A DNA stretch of 16,766 nt from a bacterium (GTDB taxonomy: Bacteria; Bacteroidota; Ignavibacteria; Kapaibacteriales; Kapaibacteriaceae). This document shows positions 7,793-15,156 of the stretch, piece by piece. Positions within the stretch are counted from its first letter, which is position 1. Every line of letters starts with the position of its first letter. The notes below the pieces were generated by a model. That model saw nothing but the letters and a program-made list of their open reading frames with translations, was not told the origin of the DNA and ran no database searches. The DNA lies in assembly GCA_020050895.1 (NCBI GenBank), contig JAGVJW010000087.1, positions 1 through 16,766 on the forward strand, in the 5' to 3' direction. The position numbers and the translations under genes were made by a program.

Positions 7793-7822
7793 CATGCCGG
7801 GTATCCGTAATACCCGGCATCG
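7793..7822. repeat. Palindromic repeat unit, copy B
   Basis: This is an exact second copy of the 30-base palindromic unit (arms 7794-7804 and 7810-7820, loop CCGTA 7805-7809), in the same orientation at a 44-base period. A short CGTTTTG follows on the plus strand. On the minus strand it is followed by GGAGATTTTTT before copy A, which could make copy B act as a terminator for transcription running leftwards. Confidence 0.85.
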
Positions 7823-7890
7823 TTTTGTGAAAGAGTTTTGGCGGATTTTTGTCCACCCTGCCTTGGAGTGGGTTCCACCTCATTTTTCCT

Positions 7891-7898
7891 TACTTTTG
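7891..7898 (+). promoter_or_regulatory. Probable promoter -7 box (TACTTTTG) of the rimP-pnp operon
   Basis: TACTTTTG fits the TAnnTTTG -7 consensus of Bacteroidota housekeeping promoters. It predicts a transcription start near 7903-7906, about ten bases before the leader stem-loop. The matching -33 element is poor: the nearest TTG (7863-7865) leaves a 25-base spacer instead of about 19. Its position in front of a large housekeeping operon supports the call. Confidence 0.5.
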
Positions 7899-7913
7899 TA
7901 CCCGCGAAAGAGG

Positions 7914-7936
7914 ATGGGCTAGAAAGCCCATTTTTT
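7914..7936 (+). terminator. Stem-loop with U-tract in the rimP leader (likely attenuator)
   Basis: ATGGGCT (7914-7920) and AGCCCAT (7925-7931) pair perfectly around the 4-base loop AGAA. The second arm runs into six Ts (7931-7936). This has the form of an intrinsic terminator. It lies just after the promoter-like box and right before rimP, with no gene on this strand upstream that would need terminating. It is therefore best read as a premature terminator in the operon leader. Its product NusA stimulates hairpin-dependent termination in known bacteria, so feedback control is plausible. Confidence 0.75.
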
Positions 7937-7964
7937 GTTGGAACCATTTGGAGTGCTGAGTAAC

Positions 7965-8435
7965 GTGACCGATGGCATTCCGTCCCATGTGCGGACGGTA
8001 ATCGAAGAAGTCTGCTCGATGGCCGATGTCACGTTAATTAATGCCCAAGTGCGTGGCAACGAACGGCAGATGAGATTGGAATTGACGATCGATAACGTGT
8101 CGGGCGTAAACCATGAACACTGCCGGGCCGTCAGCCGGATGCTTGACGAACGGCTGGGAACTGATGATTTCTACGGCCGCCTTCGGGCGGTCGAAGTGTC
8201 TTCACCCGGGGCAGACGTTCCGGTTACGTATTTGTGGCAGTTGAAAAAAAGCATTGGACGAACAATTGAGTGTAAGCTGGTAGATGGTACATCCATTGAA
8301 GGAAAGTTGATTTCGATAACGGAAACGGAGCTGGTGATGACTCCAGTGAAAGCACGTAACAGAAGTGCATCGCCCCCGGTTTCGATTCCATTCGAAAACA
8401 TACAGCAGGCGCGTGTTGTCCTGTCCTTCAACTGA
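7965..8435 (+). CDS. rimP: Ribosome maturation factor RimP
   Basis: RimP binds the free 30S subunit and helps its assembly in the cytoplasm. The product is about 156 residues, normal for the family. The N-terminal alpha/beta domain includes MRLELTIDNVSGVNHEHCRAVSRMLDERL, matching the family's Asp-rich region for co-factor-like contacts in 30S assembly, and the segment VEVSSPGADVPV corresponds to the conserved EVSSPG motif. The C-terminal SH3-like barrel is GRTIECKLVDGTSIEGKLISI and following strands. The start is uncertain. GTG 7965 is chosen because GGAG lies at 7950-7953; GTG 7953 would add four residues, and TTG 7935 lies inside the leader T-tract and is unlikely. It is the first gene of the operon, directly behind the leader stem-loop and 70 bases before nusA, the usual neighbour. 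Confidence 0.92.
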   Translation: MTDGIPSHVRTVIEEVCSMADVTLINAQVRGNERQMRLELTIDNVSGVNHEHCRAVSRMLDERLGTDDFYGRLRAVEVSSPGADVPVTYLWQLKKSIGRTIECKLVDGTSIEGKLISITETELVMTPVKARNRSASPPVSIPFENIQQARVVLSFN

Positions 8436-8505
8436 ACAATTGTATTCTGATGGACCAGCCCTGTTTGCACACATACAAGTAATCACATTAGCTCACTGAA
8501 TCGCG

Positions 8506-10038
8506 ATGCCGAGACGAAAAACAAAACAAAAGGTCGATAACAAAAAGCTCATCATTGAAGCTTTCAGCGAGATGGCTCGCGAGAAGAGTATCGACCGCGA
8601 TCTGCTTCAGGGAATCGTCGAAGAGACCCTAAAGATGATGGTGCGCAAGAAGTATGGCGAGAATGCCAACTTCGATTGTATTGTTAACATGGAAAAGGGC
8701 GACATCGAAATCTATCTGATGAAAGAAGTCGTCGAAGAAGTCGAAGATCCCGAAACACAGATATCGCAAAAGGAACTTGAAGATCTGTCGGGTGATAAGC
8801 TTGAGATCGGCGAGGACTACCTCGAAGAAATAACTCTTGAAAACATTGCCGATTCGTTTGGCCGACGCCTCGTGGCTCAGGCCATTCAGAATCTGAATCA
8901 GCGTATTCGCGATGTTGAAAAAGACAACATCTACGAAGAATACAGCAAGAGAGTCGGCGAAGTTATCATCGGAGAAATTTATCAGGTACGGCCGAATAAC
9001 ATCCTTGTAATTCATAACAAGGTTGAAATGCGGCTGCCTCGCGAAGAGCAAATCCCAACAGAGCGTCTTAAGAAAAACCAGCAGGTAAAAGCGATATTAA
9101 AAGAAGTTAGAAGGTCAGGGGGCGCTACAGGCTTGCCCGATTTGATCTTGTCGCGCTCAGATGATTCATTCATGGCGCGATTGTTTGAACAGGAAATACC
9201 GGAAATTTTCGATGGCATCATCGAAATCCGATCAATTGCCCGTGAACCGGGAGAGCGAGCAAAGGTTGCAGTTACATCGTTCGACGAACGCGTAGACCCC
9301 GTCGGCGCATGCGTGGGAATGAAGGGCATCCGCATCCATGCAATTGTTCGCGAGTTGAACAACGAAAACATCGACATCATTGAATACACCGATGACTCCA
9401 GATTGTTCATTGCCCGCGCTTTGTCACCGGCGAAGGTGCGTGATGTACAGATCGACCCGGAAGCTCGACAGGCAACGGTTATTGTTCCCGACGATCAGGT
9501 CTCCTTGGCCATCGGCAGGAATGGCGTGAACGTTCGTCTTGCGTCGAAACTCACGGGATTCTCACTTTCGTTAGTAAAAGAAGGTGCGGAAGACATCGAG
9601 CTGATTGAATTCCGAGATGAAATTGGACGCGAATTGTACGACAAGCTCATCAATGCAGGTATTGATACTGCACGTGAATATCTGGAGGCAGATCCCATCC
9701 TTCTTCTTCGGCTAGCTCCGAAGGAGAGAATTCTTCAGATACGAACTATCATGCACGAAGAGTTTGAAGAACGCGAAGATCCACGATGGTTGAAGTCGAT
9801 GGATGACGCGGAAGAACTGGGTGACGTACCACCGGAGGGACAAGATTATGTTGAACCTCAGGAAGGTATCGCCGATTTGGATGAGGCATATCAGGAGGAT
9901 ACACCCGAGGTGCTTGAAATCGAAGAAGTTGATGGCAAAGACGGAGAAGTAGGCGAAGATGGTACGGGTGGCGAAGATGCTATGGGTGGCGAAGATGTTG
10001 TGGAAGAAAGTGAAGAAGAAACGGAGAAGGAAGGCTAA
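8506..10038 (+). CDS. nusA: Transcription termination/antitermination factor NusA
   Basis: NusA binds RNA polymerase and nascent RNA, promoting pausing, hairpin-dependent termination and, with partners, antitermination. The 510-residue protein has the normal order: an N-terminal polymerase-binding domain (about 11-145), S1 domain (about 149-217), KH1 (about 245-305, with GMKGIRIHAI at 271-280) and KH2 (about 325-385, with SLAIGRNGVNVRLASKLTG at 333-351). A helical region follows (about 365-425, ELYDKLINAGIDTAREYLEADP). The last 85 or so residues are strongly acidic, ending in GGEDAMGGEDVVEE and a Glu-rich tail, with no second helical repeat domain like that of E. coli. ATG 8506 leads directly into the conserved domain; its Shine-Dalgarno is weak. 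It is flanked by rimP (70 bases) and infB (20 bases). Confidence 0.97.
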   Translation: MPRRKTKQKVDNKKLIIEAFSEMAREKSIDRDLLQGIVEETLKMMVRKKYGENANFDCIVNMEKGDIEIYLMKEVVEEVEDPETQISQKELEDLSGDKLEIGEDYLEEITLENIADSFGRRLVAQAIQNLNQRIRDVEKDNIYEEYSKRVGEVIIGEIYQVRPNNILVIHNKVEMRLPREEQIPTERLKKNQQVKAILKEVRRSGGATGLPDLILSRSDDSFMARLFEQEIPEIFDGIIEIRSIAREPGERAKVAVTSFDERVDPVGACVGMKGIRIHAIVRELNNENIDIIEYTDDSRLFIARALSPAKVRDVQIDPEARQATVIVPDDQVSLAIGRNGVNVRLASKLTGFSLSLVKEGAEDIELIEFRDEIGRELYDKLINAGIDTAREYLEADPILLLRLAPKERILQIRTIMHEEFEEREDPRWLKSMDDAEELGDVPPEGQDYVEPQEGIADLDEAYQEDTPEVLEIEEVDGKDGEVGEDGTGGEDAMGGEDVVEESEEETEKEG

Positions 10039-10040
10039 TC

Positions 10041-10055
10041 GGAGAAACAGGAAAG
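10041..10055 (+). promoter_or_regulatory. Ribosome binding site of infB
   Basis: GGAG (10041-10044) and AGGAAAG (10049-10055) lie in the 20-base gap between nusA and infB. The second is 3 bases before ATG 10059. This is one of the better Shine-Dalgarno matches here and supports that start. Confidence 0.55.
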
Positions 10056-10058
10056 CTT

Positions 10059-13000
10059 ATGTCGGTTGCTGGCGGAAATAAACTATTTAAGATCGCGAGT
10101 CAGATTAACATCGGACGCGATGCGATCGTGGAGTACCTTGTTTCGAAGGGATTCAAAATCGAAAACAAGGCCACGACCGTTTTGTCCGATGAAATGGTTG
10201 ACATCGTTATCGACAAGTTTGCCAAGGAACTTAAGGTTGCCGAAAAGCAGCGTGAAAAAGTAAAACGTCAGCAGGCTGTGCGTAAGAGTATCATGGAATC
10301 CGGTAACTCGGTTTCCATCGATACAATCGCAGAGCAGCATGCCAAAGAGTTTGCTATCGAAGAGCGGCTGAATAAACAAGAGGATGCCGCGATTTCAGAG
10401 CCCCCTGAAATTCATAAAGAAATTGAACATCCGGTGGCTCGCTTGGAGCCAACGGCCGAAGAGGTCCGCCACGAGGGACCCAAGGTTGGCGAAGTAATTA
10501 AAATCGAAGCAAAGGAAAAACCACAGGTTCGCGAAGAATATGTGGCCACTCAGATTGCACCACCTCCGGATTTGCAACCTGTTGTCGAAGAACAGCAGCT
10601 TGAAAAGAAAATAGAAGAAGTAACGCACGTTGCCGAATTAGAACAACCGTTGGTAATACCAACAGATGCTAAGCAAGAACCGCCTTCTGCTGAACCTCTC
10701 GAAACTGATGCAGTGGCTGCGCCGCCGGAAGTGACACCTGAATCGAGTGCCGAACCGAAAGAAGCCGGTGAAACAGATGAGAAAAAGAAACGCCGCAGAA
10801 AAGGCGTAATCGAAGTTGAACTCACCAAGGGAGCTATGCCAAAGCTTCGCGGGCTTACTGTGCTCGGGAAGATTGATATTGCTCCAAAACATAAACCACA
10901 AGACAAACAACGGCAACGTACTGGCCGCGACGATAGAGGCGGCGGTAAACCCACTGTAAGAGATTCCGCCCGGACACAACATCCGCAACGACAGCAGCCC
11001 TCACAATCAGGACAGCGTCCGCCTGGGTCAGCCCCTCAGCAACGGTTCCAGCGTCCAGGCGGTCCGCCACCTTCCTCAACATCTTCAGCACAAGGACCAG
11101 GCGGCGCTCCAAGGACGGGACTCCGCGAAGATGATAGAAAGAAGAAAAAGGTAACTCGAGGAAGCCGTGAACAGGTTTCCGACACCGACGTCAACCGCGC
11201 AATCCGACAAACGCTTTCCGGTATGGAGGATAGCGGATCGAGTGGACGCGCTAAAATCCGTCAGCGCAAGCGCCTCGAACGTGAGGAGCGCGAAGCTATA
11301 CGCCAGCAACAAATTGAGCGTGAATCAACAACACTTAGGCTCTCTGAGTTTGTAACTACGGCCGACCTTGCAAACCTGATGCGAGTATCTGCAGCAGATA
11401 TCATCATGAAGTGTATGAGCCTTGGGCTGATGGTGTCTATTAATCAGCGGTTGGACAAGGACACAATTACACTCATTGCATCCGATTATGGCTTCGAAGT
11501 TCAATTTGTTGATGAACAGGCTGAATTCGAAGTAGAAGATATCGAAGATGCGCCGGAAACACTGGAGCCGAGGTCGCCTATTGTTACAATCATGGGCCAC
11601 GTAGACCACGGCAAAACATCTCTGCTGGATTATATCAGAAATGCAAACGTTGTAGCAGGCGAAGCCGGCGGTATCACGCAACACATTGGAGCTTATCGTG
11701 TCGAAGGTCCCGGCAAAAGACACATTACGTTTCTCGATACACCTGGCCACGAAGCATTTACGGCTATGCGCGCACGCGGTGCCCAGGTAACCGACATTGT
11801 GGTGCTCGTAGTTGCTGCTGATGATGCTGTGATGCCTCAAACAAAAGAGGCTATTTCACATGCTCAGGCAGCAGGTGTACCTATTGTTGTTGCTATTAAT
11901 AAAATTGATAAACAAGATTCGAATACCGACCGCATCATGCAGCAGTTGTCGGATAACGGCGTGTTGGTGGAAGATTGGGGCGGTAAAAACCAGTGCGTTA
12001 AGCTCTCTGCAAAAACCGGAGAGAACGTTGGCGTTCTCCTGGAAAAGATTTTGCTGGAAGCCGATCTGCTGGAACTGAAAGCTAATCCTAACCGCGCTGC
12101 ACGTGCTACAGTTATCGAGTCCCATGTTGATAAGGGGCGAGGTAATGTGGTAACGGTGATTGTGCAGAAGGGGATGCTAGACGTAGGCGACATTTTTGTC
12201 TGCGGTCAGTTCGCCGGCCGTGTTCGTGCCATGACTGATGAGCGCGGAAATCGCGTAGATGTGGCAACGCCTTCGATGCCGGTGCAGGTGACGGGATTCG
12301 ACGGTCTGCCGGATGCTGGCGACATCCTCCTTGAAATGGAATCCGATGCCGAAGCACGAGAGATTGCCAACAGACGGCACCAGATGCGCCGTGAGCAACA
12401 GTTCCGCGGTATGCGACACATGACGCTTGACGACATCTCTGCCCAGATTCAGCAGGGTGGTCTTAAAGAGTTGCGTCTGATTGTGAAAGCTGATGTGGGA
12501 GGATCTCTCGAGGCGCTTACGGACTCGTTGCAAAAACTCTCGACGCAGGAAGTACAGATTCGAATCATCCACCGCTCTGTTGGCGCGGTTACCGAAAGCG
12601 ACGTAATGCTGGCATCTGCTTCGGATGCAGTCGTCGTTGGATTCCAGGTTAACATACCAACAGCAATTCGCAAGCTGGCAGAATCTGAATCTGTCGATGT
12701 CCGCCTCTACTCAATCATTTACGATTGCATCAACGAGGTGCAGCTTGCTCTCGAAGGTATGCTGTCACCCGACATCAAGGAAGAGATCGTTGCTTCGGTA
12801 GAGGTGCGGGCAACATTCAAAATCAGCAAGCTTGGAACGATTGCCGGATGTTATGTGCAATCGGGTAAAATCAATCGGAACGATAAAATACGGGTACTGC
12901 GCGACGGATTTGAGATCTTCAAGGGCACGCTCGCTTCACTCAAGCGTGTAAGAGATGATGTCCGTGAAGTGGATTCAGGTTATGAGTGCGGTATCGGAAT

Positions 13001-13079
13001 TCAGGGCTTTAATGATGTTGAAATTGGAGATATCATTGAAGCTTATAAAACTGTTGAAATAAAACGGAAGCTCACCTAG
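10059..13079 (+). CDS. infB: Translation initiation factor IF-2
   Basis: IF2 is the GTPase that places initiator fMet-tRNA on the 30S subunit and drives joining with 50S. At 1006 residues it is long but typical for a Bacteroidota-type IF2. It has an N-terminal IF2_N module (about 6-55). A linker follows (about 60-400), first rich in Glu and Pro, then in Arg, Gln, Gly and Pro (about 285-385). A second IF2_N-like module covers about 426-485. The GTPase domain carries G1 GHVDHGKT (513-520), G3 DTPGHEAF (560-567), G4 NKID (614-617) and G5 SAKTG (650-654), with the switch segment GGITQHIGAY in between. C-terminal domains II, III (ELRLIVKADVGGSLEAL) and IV complete it. ATG 10059 has a good Shine-Dalgarno. 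The stop is 26 bases before rbfA. Confidence 0.98.
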   Translation: MSVAGGNKLFKIASQINIGRDAIVEYLVSKGFKIENKATTVLSDEMVDIVIDKFAKELKVAEKQREKVKRQQAVRKSIMESGNSVSIDTIAEQHAKEFAIEERLNKQEDAAISEPPEIHKEIEHPVARLEPTAEEVRHEGPKVGEVIKIEAKEKPQVREEYVATQIAPPPDLQPVVEEQQLEKKIEEVTHVAELEQPLVIPTDAKQEPPSAEPLETDAVAAPPEVTPESSAEPKEAGETDEKKKRRRKGVIEVELTKGAMPKLRGLTVLGKIDIAPKHKPQDKQRQRTGRDDRGGGKPTVRDSARTQHPQRQQPSQSGQRPPGSAPQQRFQRPGGPPPSSTSSAQGPGGAPRTGLREDDRKKKKVTRGSREQVSDTDVNRAIRQTLSGMEDSGSSGRAKIRQRKRLEREEREAIRQQQIERESTTLRLSEFVTTADLANLMRVSAADIIMKCMSLGLMVSINQRLDKDTITLIASDYGFEVQFVDEQAEFEVEDIEDAPETLEPRSPIVTIMGHVDHGKTSLLDYIRNANVVAGEAGGITQHIGAYRVEGPGKRHITFLDTPGHEAFTAMRARGAQVTDIVVLVVAADDAVMPQTKEAISHAQAAGVPIVVAINKIDKQDSNTDRIMQQLSDNGVLVEDWGGKNQCVKLSAKTGENVGVLLEKILLEADLLELKANPNRAARATVIESHVDKGRGNVVTVIVQKGMLDVGDIFVCGQFAGRVRAMTDERGNRVDVATPSMPVQVTGFDGLPDAGDILLEMESDAEAREIANRRHQMRREQQFRGMRHMTLDDISAQIQQGGLKELRLIVKADVGGSLEALTDSLQKLSTQEVQIRIIHRSVGAVTESDVMLASASDAVVVGFQVNIPTAIRKLAESESVDVRLYSIIYDCINEVQLALEGMLSPDIKEEIVASVEVRATFKISKLGTIAGCYVQSGKINRNDKIRVLRDGFEIFKGTLASLKRVRDDVREVDSGYECGIGIQGFNDVEIGDIIEAYKTVEIKRKLT

Positions 13080-13105
13080 AGGAGCGAGTCCGTTGGATAA
13101 AAATT

Positions 13106-13465
13106 GTGTCTATTCGAACAGAACGTGTGGCTGGTGAGATTCAGAAAGCTCTTGCCGGACCGCTACAACGGATTGCCGAAGAAATTTCGGCAGGGTTTAT
13201 TACGGTAACCGAAGTGCGCATGTCGGCCGACCTTCAGGTTGCTCGTATCTATCTCAGCGTTTTCGGCGGCGAGCGCTCATCCGGAGACGTACTCGAACAT
13301 ATTGAAAAGGAAGAGGCAGGTCGGTTGCGTCACCACATCGCCCGCAGCGTTCGCATGCGATATGTGCCGCAGCTTCGATTTCATATCGATGACTCGCTGG
13401 ATCGTGCACAGCGAATCAACGCAATACTAGACAGCGTGAAGCCCAAGGATGATGGTAAAGCATGA
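13106..13465 (+). CDS. rbfA: Ribosome-binding factor A
   Basis: RbfA is a small KH-fold protein that binds the 30S subunit during late assembly and cold adaptation. The 119 residues are the normal size. Recognisable segments are RVAGEIQKALAGPL (helix 1), FITVTEVRMSADLQVARIYLSVFG (the strand-rich core, like the family's ITxTxVxxSxDL pattern) and the closing VRMRYVPQLRFHIDDSLDRAQRINAIL, whose PxLxFxxDDS motif is typical. The start is GTG 13106; TGGA about 8 bases upstream may serve as a weak Shine-Dalgarno, and no ATG is available before the conserved helix. The end overlaps the predicted truB start by 17 bases, so the two are probably coupled. Its place after infB is standard. Confidence 0.95.
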   Translation: MSIRTERVAGEIQKALAGPLQRIAEEISAGFITVTEVRMSADLQVARIYLSVFGGERSSGDVLEHIEKEEAGRLRHHIARSVRMRYVPQLRFHIDDSLDRAQRINAILDSVKPKDDGKA

Positions 13466-14204
13466 ATGGAAGGTGCTTACGCGCGGCATGCTTGCCGATG
13501 CGGAATCACAGAAGGACTGGTTGGAGACTGCACGGGAATCCGGTGCAGTTGCGCTCATTGATAAACATGAAAACTGGACCTCGTTCGACTGTGTGGCAAA
13601 GCTTCGGAACCTCACCCACATAAAACGGGTTGGTCATGCCGGCACACTCGATCCGCTTGCTACCGGTTTGCTGGTAGTATGCTTTGGGAAAGCAACGAAG
13701 GGTGTTGCGTCATTTCAGGATGCTAACAAAACTTACGATGTTGTTGTTAAGCTTGGAGCAGGAACGGAAAGTGATGATAGAGCTGGAGAAGAGGCTGCGC
13801 GGCCAGGCGGTGAAGAGGAAGTGAGAGACGAAGAACAGATTACCGAAGCATTAAAGAGCTTTTTAGGTACACAAATTCAGGTTCCTCCCAGGTTCAGTGC
13901 CATACGGCATGGTAGACGCAGGCAGTACGATATGGCAAGAGCCGGTGTTGAGTTTGTAGACCGACCTCGAGTTGTAGACATCGAGTCAATCGACTCGATT
14001 CATGTTTCGTGGCCGTTTGTAAACTTTACGCTAACGTGCTCAACAGGAACATACGTTCGGTCTGTTGCACGAGACCTGGGTGAAAAACTTGGCTGCGGTG
14101 GTTATGTGTGGAGCCTGAGACGTACGCGGTCCGGCGATTTTTATGTTGACGATGCCGTCTGCGTCAAAGACGTTGTGCTGTTCGTTGAAAGGACGGCAGC
14201 ATGA
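13449..14204 (+). CDS. truB: tRNA pseudouridine-55 synthase TruB
   Basis: TruB isomerises U55 to pseudouridine in the T-loop of tRNAs. The core is clear: GHAGTLDPLATGLL holds the catalytic aspartate (Asp68), followed by GKATKGVASFQDANKTYDVVVKLG, then PPRFSAIRHGRRRQYDMARAG (substrate-contact region) and CSTGTYVRSVARDLGEKLGCGGYVWSLRRTRSGDF. The 251 residues correspond to the short Bacteroidota-type form without a C-terminal PUA domain. One oddity is that the usual IDKPxGxTS motif reads IDKHENWTS. About 32 residues precede this motif, more than in the E. coli protein. The start is uncertain: ATG 13449 or ATG 13452, both overlapping the rbfA end, or GTG 13473 or ATG 13488. The TGA overlaps the ribF start as ATGA. 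Confidence 0.94.
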   Translation: MMVKHEWKVLTRGMLADAESQKDWLETARESGAVALIDKHENWTSFDCVAKLRNLTHIKRVGHAGTLDPLATGLLVVCFGKATKGVASFQDANKTYDVVVKLGAGTESDDRAGEEAARPGGEEEVRDEEQITEALKSFLGTQIQVPPRFSAIRHGRRRQYDMARAGVEFVDRPRVVDIESIDSIHVSWPFVNFTLTCSTGTYVRSVARDLGEKLGCGGYVWSLRRTRSGDFYVDDAVCVKDVVLFVERTAA

Positions 14205-15154
14205 ACATCATACACCTTGGTAATGATGCGGTTGAATTTGATGTACACACCGCTCTGACTGTTGGAACGTTCGATGGTGTTCATCGCGGGCACCAAAGTA
14301 TAATTGAGCGTATGAAGACTGTTGCTAAACAATTTGATGAAAGAACTGTAGTTGTCACATTCGACCCGCATCCGCAAATCGTACTACAAAGGCCAGGGCG
14401 CCATCCGCTGCGGTTGCTCACTACAATCGACGAGCGTTGCCACCTGCTTGAATCGGTTGGGGTTGATGCAACGGTGATTATACCTTTTACAAAAGAGTTC
14501 TCTGCTACTCCCGCAGAGGATTTCATCAGAGATGTTGTTGTGAACACGATAGGTACGCGACATTTTTTCATTGGCCACGATCACATGTTTGGCAAGGACA
14601 GAACTGGAGACGAAGAGTTGCTGCGCACGCTGGGCAACAAGTATGAATTCGAAGTAGAGCCGATTCCTCCGCTTCTTAGCGAAGGCACGGTTGTTAGCAG
14701 TACCAAGATTCGCACAGCACTGAAGGACTCCGATGTAGAGGGAGCTGCACGCATGCTGGGACGTCCGTACGAAGTCACCGGCCATGTTGTGCGCGGAGAT
14801 GGAAGGGGGCGGACATTGGGTATCCCCACCGCGAACATTCAGCCTAGTGATGTGTATAAACTAATGCCTGGAAACGGTGTGTATATCGTTTCTTCTCTGA
14901 TCAGGGAAAAAGAAGAAATCGGAATGGCTAGTATCGGAGTTCGTCCAACATTTACAAATGATACCGAGCCTGTACTTGAAGTCAACTACCTCGACGTTGA
15001 AGCCGATTTGTATGGTTCGGAAATTACTGTGCGCTTCCATCGTTTTATTCGCCCCGAACAGCGATATGACACTACAGATGAATTTCTTAAGCAACTTCAG
15101 CACGACAAAATGCAATCAATATCATTCAAACAAACTTTTCTAACACGGAGTTGA
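14201..15154 (+). CDS. ribF: Bifunctional riboflavin kinase / FMN adenylyltransferase
   Basis: RibF phosphorylates riboflavin to FMN and adenylates FMN to FAD. The 317 residues are the usual length. The N-terminal nucleotidyltransferase domain has VGTFDGVHRGHQSII (21-35), TFDPHPQIVL (53-62), GHDHMFGKDRTGD (125-137) and VSSTKIR (165-171). The C-terminal kinase domain has VTGHVVRGDGRGRTLGIPTAN (192-212), GNGVYIV (224-230), SIGVRPTF (244-251) and the closing HRFIRPEQRY (280-289). ATG 14201 overlaps the truB stop by four bases (ATGA), indicating translational coupling. It ends two bases before the rpsO ATG. FAD from this enzyme would serve flavoproteins such as the glutaryl-CoA dehydrogenase encoded nearby, though a specific link is not implied. 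Confidence 0.96.
   Translation: MNIIHLGNDAVEFDVHTALTVGTFDGVHRGHQSIIERMKTVAKQFDERTVVVTFDPHPQIVLQRPGRHPLRLLTTIDERCHLLESVGVDATVIIPFTKEFSATPAEDFIRDVVVNTIGTRHFFIGHDHMFGKDRTGDEELLRTLGNKYEFEVEPIPPLLSEGTVVSSTKIRTALKDSDVEGAARMLGRPYEVTGHVVRGDGRGRTLGIPTANIQPSDVYKLMPGNGVYIVSSLIREKEEIGMASIGVRPTFTNDTEPVLEVNYLDVEADLYGSEITVRFHRFIRPEQRYDTTDEFLKQLQHDKMQSISFKQTFLTRS
15147..15150 (+). promoter_or_regulatory. Shine-Dalgarno of rpsO
   Basis: GGAG at 15147-15150 lies 6 bases before ATG 15157 and inside the last codons of ribF. It decides the rpsO start: the in-frame TTG at 15151 directly abuts the GGAG and would add two residues not present in S15 proteins. Confidence 0.7.
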
Positions 15155-15156
15155 TC

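Noticed and set aside
7749..7822. Twin repeats as a minimal CRISPR array
   Set aside because: Only two units with a 14-base spacer, strongly palindromic over the full length, and no cas genes nearby.
7935..7964. rimP starting at TTG 7935 or 7938
   Set aside because: These codons lie in or next to the T-tract of the leader stem-loop and have no Shine-Dalgarno; GTG 7965 or 7953 fits RimP length better.
11325..11840. 171-codon open frame on the minus strand inside infB
   Set aside because: Lies opposite the conserved GTPase domain of IF2; Cys/His-rich translation without domain features.
13980..13999. Inverted repeat with 8-base arms and 4-base loop inside truB
   Set aside because: About one or two such stems are expected by chance in a window of this size, and it lies in ordinary coding sequence.
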